Assembly (NCBI GenBank): GCA_003247835.1
Contig: QJYB01000033.1
Span: 1 to 47,168 of the forward strand
DNA: 47,168 bases
Origin: Gammaproteobacteria bacterium
Lineage (GTDB): Bacteria > Pseudomonadota > Gammaproteobacteria > Pseudomonadales > Azotimanducaceae
Direction of reading: 5' to 3'
Shown here: positions 42,445-47,168 of the stretch, piece by piece
Layout: each line of letters starts with the position of its first letter
Position numbering within the stretch: the stretch's first letter is position 1
The notes under the pieces: generated by a model
Databases searched by the model: none
The model's input: the letters and a program-made list of their open reading frames with translations, nothing else
What the model was told of the DNA's origin: nothing
Program-made: the position numbers and the translations under genes

Positions 42445-44442
42445 GTGGACACTCGGGAGCCCGTCCACATCCGGCTGCTTGGCCCGCTCACCGTCTCCGT
42501 CGGCGAGGCCGATCGCGAGCTGCCGAAATCCCGCAAGACGCGCGCCCTGCTCGCCATGCTCGCGCTGGAACCCGAAGCCCATCAGCGCAGCACGCTGTGC
42601 GACTGGATCTGGCCGGACACGGCAGATCCCCGTGGTGCGCTCCGCTGGAGCCTGACCAAGCTGCGCGAGGTGCTGGGCGACGCCGGCGTGGAAGCGCTGG
42701 TCAGCACCCGGGACAGCATCAGCCTGGACCCGGCCCGGGTACGGACCGACATGCGCGAGCTTCAGCAGCTCCTGGACTCGGAGCAGCCGGATGTGGAGGC
42801 GCTGGCGGAGTTCGAGCGCCGCTTCGACCGTTCTCCCCTGGCGGAGCTCGACATCGGCGCGAGCTCCGAGTTCGAGCTCTGGCTGGAATCCCGGCGCAGT
42901 GCCATGGGCAAGCTGCACCAGCAGCTGCTCGGGACGCTGATCGAAAGCCTCATGGCCGAAGGCGATGCGCCGTCACTGGATCGGGCGCTGGAATATGCCC
43001 GCACCCGTGTGACGCTGGACCCTTATGACAATCGAGCCAACGCAGACCTGCTGCGTCTGCTGTTCCGGCGACGGGGTCGGAATGAGGCGCGGGAGGCCAT
43101 GGAGCGGACGCGTCGCCGCCTGGTCGAAGCCGGGCTGTCCGAGGCGACCCTGCTGGCCGACTGGCGGGCAATCGCCGAAGCCACGGAACCTTCGCTGGTG
43201 GTGGCCAGCGCCTCTCTCGTCGAGACCGTCGTCACCCCGGAACTGCCGTCCAGACCGTCCGTCGCCGTGCTCGCCTTCGAGGATCTGGGCGGCCACGAAA
43301 GCGGCGGCGTGCTCGCCGAGGGCATTTCCACGGATCTGGCCACGCGCCTGGCCCAGCTCCGGGGACTGTTCGTGGTCGCCCGCGCCTCGGCACGACGCTT
43401 CTCGCTCAACGAGCACGATGCGCGAACCATAGGCGCGCGCCTCGGCGTCCGCTACCTGGTGCACGGCAGCACCCAGCGCACGGCCGACCGGCTGCGGGTC
43501 ACCGCCAACCTCATCGAAGCCGACCAGGGCAGCGAGCTCTGGTCGGAGCGATTCGACCGCCCGCTGGGTGATCTGTTCGAGGTGCAGGACGATCTGGCCA
43601 ACGCCATCGTCTCCGAGCTCGGGCCGCAGATCGATCAGGCCGAGATGGACCGCGTCCGCAGACTGCCGACGGAGAACCTGGATGCCTGGGAGTGTTTCCA
43701 CCGGGCCATGTGGCACAGCTACCGGTTCACGGCCGATGACAACGAGCTGGCGTACGGCTTCTTTCAGCGCGCGCTGCTGCAGGACCCGCACTTCGCCCGT
43801 GCGCATGCCGGGCTCTCGTTCAACCATTTCTCCCGGGCGTTTCTGTCCGCTACCGACGACGTGCCTGGCGAGGTCGCGCGATCCATCGAGTTCGGTGAGC
43901 GGGCGGTCAGCTACGACAGCCGTGATGCCATGGGTCACTGGGCCCTCGGCCGGGCCCGGTTCCTGAACCGCGAACATGACGCCGCCATGGGGGCGCTCGA
44001 TCGCGCACTGGTGGTCAATCCGAACTACGCCCAAGGACACTACTCGCGCGGCTTCATCGGCACCCACTCCGGGCTCATGCTCGAGACCATCGACAATCTG
44101 ACCATGGCGGAGCGGTTGAGTCCCTTCGATCCGATGCTGTTCGGCGTGCTGTCGGCACGCGGTATCTCACTCACCATTCAGGGCCGGGCGGAGGAAGGTG
44201 CGGAGTGGGCGCTGAAGGCGACCCGGGAACCCAACGCCCACTTCTACATCTACGCCATCGCCGCAGCCAGTCTGGAGCTGGCCGGCCGCCACGCCGAGGC
44301 GGAAACGATGTGCCGGGAGCTGCTCACGCGGCGGCCGGACTTCACCATCGAGAAATACGCGTCGAGCTTCCCCTTCAAGGATGATGCGCACCACCGTCTC
44401 ATGAGCGAGGCCATGCTCCGAGCCTGGTCGCGGATCCGCTGA
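42445..44442 (+). CDS. Transcriptional regulator with OmpR-type wHTH, BTAD and TPR domains
   Basis: The 665-residue protein starts at GTG 42445, one base after the beta-lactamase-like stop. Residues about 8-85 form a winged helix (IRLLGPLTVSVG...KTRALLAMLALEP) and about 90-245 a bacterial transcriptional activator domain (SARP/AfsR-like). From about 265 to 400 comes a TolB/FlgO-like part (VAVLAFEDLGGHESGGVLAEGISTDLATRL, and VRYLVHGSTQ), also found next to CadC- and adenylate-cyclase-type regulators. Tetratricopeptide repeats fill 410-650. No membrane helix or nucleotide-binding NB-ARC part was seen. The coupling suggests control of, or by, the beta-lactamase-like product. Confidence 0.85.
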   Translation: MDTREPVHIRLLGPLTVSVGEADRELPKSRKTRALLAMLALEPEAHQRSTLCDWIWPDTADPRGALRWSLTKLREVLGDAGVEALVSTRDSISLDPARVRTDMRELQQLLDSEQPDVEALAEFERRFDRSPLAELDIGASSEFELWLESRRSAMGKLHQQLLGTLIESLMAEGDAPSLDRALEYARTRVTLDPYDNRANADLLRLLFRRRGRNEAREAMERTRRRLVEAGLSEATLLADWRAIAEATEPSLVVASASLVETVVTPELPSRPSVAVLAFEDLGGHESGGVLAEGISTDLATRLAQLRGLFVVARASARRFSLNEHDARTIGARLGVRYLVHGSTQRTADRLRVTANLIEADQGSELWSERFDRPLGDLFEVQDDLANAIVSELGPQIDQAEMDRVRRLPTENLDAWECFHRAMWHSYRFTADDNELAYGFFQRALLQDPHFARAHAGLSFNHFSRAFLSATDDVPGEVARSIEFGERAVSYDSRDAMGHWALGRARFLNREHDAAMGALDRALVVNPNYAQGHYSRGFIGTHSGLMLETIDNLTMAERLSPFDPMLFGVLSARGISLTIQGRAEEGAEWALKATREPNAHFYIYAIAAASLELAGRHAEAETMCRELLTRRPDFTIEKYASSFPFKDDAHHRLMSEAMLRAWSRIR

Positions 44443-47168
44443 TCAGACCGTATTGGGCACCGCCGCGGCTGTGGGGGACGCGTCCGCGACGGTCCGATCG
44501 TCGTCCAGGCGGATCCCGAACAGGATGGCGTACAACGTCGGCACCACGATCAGCGTCAGCACCGAGGCGAAGAACAGCCCTGACATGATGGTGATCGACA
44601 TGTTCACGAAGAACACGTCGGTGAGCAGCGGGATCAGCCCCAGAATGGTGGTCGCCGCCGCCAGGATCACGGGTCGCATGCGGCTCACACAGGAGTCGAG
44701 GAGCGCCACACCTGGTGGCTTGCCGGACTCGATCTGCTGATCGATCTCCTCGATCAGGACGATGGCGTTCTTGATCAGCAGCCCCACCAGCGACAGCGCG
44801 CCGAGCAGGGCCATGAAGTCGAAGGCGCCGTCGAAGGCGAGCAGACCCGCTGTGATTCCGACGACGGCCAACGGCACCGTGAGCCAGATGATCAGCGGCT
44901 GCTTGAGCTTGCCGAACAGGAAGATACTGGTGAGGATCATGAGCAGGAATCCGACCGGCAGCGCCCCGAAGAGCCCCGCCTGAGCCTTCGCCGAATCCTC
45001 GTACTCACCGCCCCACTCGAGCATGTAGCCAGGTGGCAGTTCGATGGCTTCGATCTGTGGCTTGAGACGGGCCAGCAGCGGCGTCGCCAGCTCCCCCGTG
45101 GGATTGCAGGACGCAATGATCGTCAGCTGCCGGTCGCGGCTGCGCAGCAGGCCGTTGTCGAACCGCGTGCGGGTAGTTCTCACCACCTGAGATGCGGGCA
45201 CAGTCTGGCCGAGCGCAGGGCTCCAGACATTGATGTCCCTGAGGTTGCCGATATTGCCTCGCTCCTCATCCGGCGCCCGCAGACGGATCGGCAGCACCCG
45301 GATGCCATCCCGATACCGTCCCACCGGCACGCCGTCCGTCGCCGCCTGCAGTGCCGAGGCCAGATCTTCCCGCGTGATGCCGAGCTGACGACCGACCTGC
45401 TCGTTGAAGACCGGCTCGGCGATCTTGATCGGGCTGCGCCAGTCGTCACGGATCTCCTTGGCCTCGGGATCAGCCCGCATGATGGCCTGGGCCTGTTCGG
45501 AGAGCCGCCTCAGCACGGCGGGATCGGTACCGGAGAACCGTGCCTCGATCTTGGCATCCCGACCCGGACCGATGCGCAGCGATTTGATGATCGGATCGGT
45601 CCAGGGCAGCTCGGTGCGCAGGTAGGTGTCGACCTGATCCCACACCTCCCGGATCCTCGGCTGGCTGTCGGTCTGAACGATGATCTGCGAGTAGACGGGC
45701 GATATCTCGCGGGCGTCGTACACCAGGGTGAAGCGCTGGTGTGGCCCGCCGATCACCGACGTGGTGGCTTCCACGCCGGGCAGCGAACGCAGGAACGCGC
45801 TTGCCGCCAGAGTGTCTGCCCGGGTCTGACGGATATCCGCACCTTCCGGCTCGTACAGGTCGACGAAGAACATCGGCGTGCTGGACTCGGGGAAGAAGGC
45901 GTTCTTGACGTTGCCGAAGCCCACCAGCGCCAGCACGAACAGCGTCACCACGGCAGCGACGGTCAGCCAGCGGTGGTACACCGCAGCACTGAGAATCCGG
46001 CGGTACGCGACGAACACCGCGCCCCCATAAGGATCCTGTCCGGAGTCGGCGCTTGCGCCCCGCTTCAGCAGCAGCGCGCACAGGAGCGGCGTCGTGCTGA
46101 TGGCTGTCACCCAGGACAGCAGCAGGGAGATGAGGATCACGTAGAACAGGCTGCCCGTGAACTCGCCGGTGCTGTCCGGCGACAGGCCGATGGCCGAGAA
46201 CGCCAGGATGCCGATGACCGTGCCGCCGAGCAGCGCCCAGATGGTCTTGCCCACGGTATCGCGCGCCGCGTCCGCCGGGCTGTCACCGGCATTCATGCGC
46301 ACCAGCATGCCTTCCGCCACGACGATGGCATTGTCCACCAGCATGCCGAGCGCGATGACCAGCGCACCGAGCGAGATCCGCTGCAGCTCGATGCCGTAGA
46401 GGTGCATGATGAAGAGTGTCCCTGCGACCGTGATGAGCAGCACAGAGCCGATGATCAGTCCGGTGCGCAGCCCCATGAAGGCCAGCAGCACGACGATGAC
46501 GATGGCTACCGCCTGGCCGACGCTCACCAGAAATCCTGATACGGATTTCTGTACTTCCACCGGCTGGTTGTAGATCTGCTCGACCTCCATGCCCAGCGGC
46601 AGCAGACTCAGGAGCTCGGGACGCTTCGCCGCGATCCGCTCACCCACCGCCACCACGTTCTCGCCACCCAGCATGGAGATGCCGATGGTCAGCGCCTGCC
46701 TGCCATCCACGTAGTACATCTTCCCCGGCACTTCCTCGTAGGCCCGGGTGATCGTGGCGACGTCCCGCAGATAAACCAGGCGTCGGCCCGAAGAGCCGAT
46801 CAGCACGTCGCCTACGGACTCGACGCTGGTGAACTCACCGGTAGGCACCACGCGGATCAGCTCGTCCCCCACCCGTACGCGTCCGGCATCGACCACCACG
46901 TTCTGCGACTCGAGGATGCCGGCAATCTGCCCTGGCGGGATACCCAGCTCGCCCATGCGGGCCCGCGAAATATCCACGTAGATCACTTCGCGCTGCTCGC
47001 CGTCGATCGCCACCTTGCGCACACCGTCAACCACCACCAGCGCGCGCTTCAGGCGGTCGGCCGCGTCCCACAGGTCCCGCCAGCTGTAACCGTCACCCGA
47101 CAGCGCGAGGTAGATGCCGTAGACATCACCGAAGTCGTCCAGCACCACCGGCGCCTGTGCCCCAGGCG
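44443..47168 (-). CDS. RND efflux permease, N-terminus outside the window (partial)
   Basis: About 908 residues are present; the frame is open to the right edge and continues upstream, so the GTG at 47148 is not the true start (PGAQAPVVLDDFGDVYG fits an internal RND porter segment). Helix 4 has GMLVDNAIVVAEGML, with a single Asp instead of the Asp-Asp pair, and helix 10 LLIKNAIVLIEEI with the conserved Lys. It resembles heavy-metal/multidrug RND members of the AcrB superfamily. The adaptor is probably just outside the window. The stop abuts that of the BTAD regulator (TGATCA, 44440-44445). Confidence 0.92.
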   Translation of the reverse strand, partial: PGAQAPVVLDDFGDVYGIYLALSGDGYSWRDLWDAADRLKRALVVVDGVRKVAIDGEQREVIYVDISRARMGELGIPPGQIAGILESQNVVVDAGRVRVGDELIRVVPTGEFTSVESVGDVLIGSSGRRLVYLRDVATITRAYEEVPGKMYYVDGRQALTIGISMLGGENVVAVGERIAAKRPELLSLLPLGMEVEQIYNQPVEVQKSVSGFLVSVGQAVAIVIVVLLAFMGLRTGLIIGSVLLITVAGTLFIMHLYGIELQRISLGALVIALGMLVDNAIVVAEGMLVRMNAGDSPADAARDTVGKTIWALLGGTVIGILAFSAIGLSPDSTGEFTGSLFYVILISLLLSWVTAISTTPLLCALLLKRGASADSGQDPYGGAVFVAYRRILSAAVYHRWLTVAAVVTLFVLALVGFGNVKNAFFPESSTPMFFVDLYEPEGADIRQTRADTLAASAFLRSLPGVEATTSVIGGPHQRFTLVYDAREISPVYSQIIVQTDSQPRIREVWDQVDTYLRTELPWTDPIIKSLRIGPGRDAKIEARFSGTDPAVLRRLSEQAQAIMRADPEAKEIRDDWRSPIKIAEPVFNEQVGRQLGITREDLASALQAATDGVPVGRYRDGIRVLPIRLRAPDEERGNIGNLRDINVWSPALGQTVPASQVVRTTRTRFDNGLLRSRDRQLTIIASCNPTGELATPLLARLKPQIEAIELPPGYMLEWGGEYEDSAKAQAGLFGALPVGFLLMILTSIFLFGKLKQPLIIWLTVPLAVVGITAGLLAFDGAFDFMALLGALSLVGLLIKNAIVLIEEIDQQIESGKPPGVALLDSCVSRMRPVILAAATTILGLIPLLTDVFFVNMSITIMSGLFFASVLTLIVVPTLYAILFGIRLDDDRTVADASPTAAAVPNTV

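Noticed and set aside
1-47168. CRISPR arrays, tRNA/rRNA genes, insertion sequences, integrases
   Set aside because: Read through both strands for repeated spacers, cloverleaf arms, transposase motifs; none found.

Overview
The window is one continuous stretch of high-GC chromosomal DNA from a Gram-negative proteobacterium. A gammaproteobacterium is most likely, judged from the RimB/RimK pair, the SlyD-type isomerase, RND pumps and a class II fumarase; I cannot name the genus. About forty genes are tightly packed on both strands. I see no tRNA, rRNA, CRISPR array, transposase or integrase. Because of the high GC and strong third-position bias, most genes carry long antisense open frames that I treat as shadows.

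Layout: 0-3.3 kb holds fumC, a putative lipoprotein and a SAM methyltransferase. At 3.3-8.0 kb a minus-strand cluster encodes an exported M28 aminopeptidase, an Atg22/UMF1-type MFS transporter and a PLP decarboxylase, which could work as a peptide/amino-acid pathway. At 8.1-12.4 kb lies a two-gene RND efflux operon. At 12.6-13.8 kb are an RRM RNA-binding protein with a long leader, a tiny basic protein and a SlyD-like isomerase. At 13.9-20.1 kb are a Na/Pi-type transporter, an MFS protein, and an overlapping three-gene operon of MscS-like channel, soluble CBS/MgtE-N-like protein and MgtE. At 20.2-24.5 kb are a small membrane protein, an HSL-type hydrolase, a truncated amidohydrolase remnant and an overlapping MFS-rimB-rimK operon.

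At 24.6-31.0 kb are an LLM-class oxidoreductase, an exported PHP-domain protein, an outer-membrane barrel protein, a NUDIX hydrolase and a serine hydrolase fused to an FG-GAP/VCBS domain. At 31.1-37.5 kb are a small unknown protein, a TerB-like protein, a Tat-exported carotenoid-oxygenase-family enzyme, two related one-TM proteins flanking an exported protein in DNA of visibly lower GC, and a DUF35/thiolase-like pair. At 37.6-47.2 kb are a secreted Ig-repeat protein, a DUF4382 lipoprotein, a nitroreductase, a class A beta-lactamase-like protein lacking the usual omega-loop Glu and coupled to a BTAD/TPR regulator, and an RND permease cut by the window end.

The best candidates for something new are the MscS/CBS/MgtE operon, the unusual beta-lactamase-like protein with its regulator, the serine hydrolase/FG-GAP fusion, and the paralogue pair in the low-GC patch. 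All functions come from reading motifs by eye; no database search was possible.
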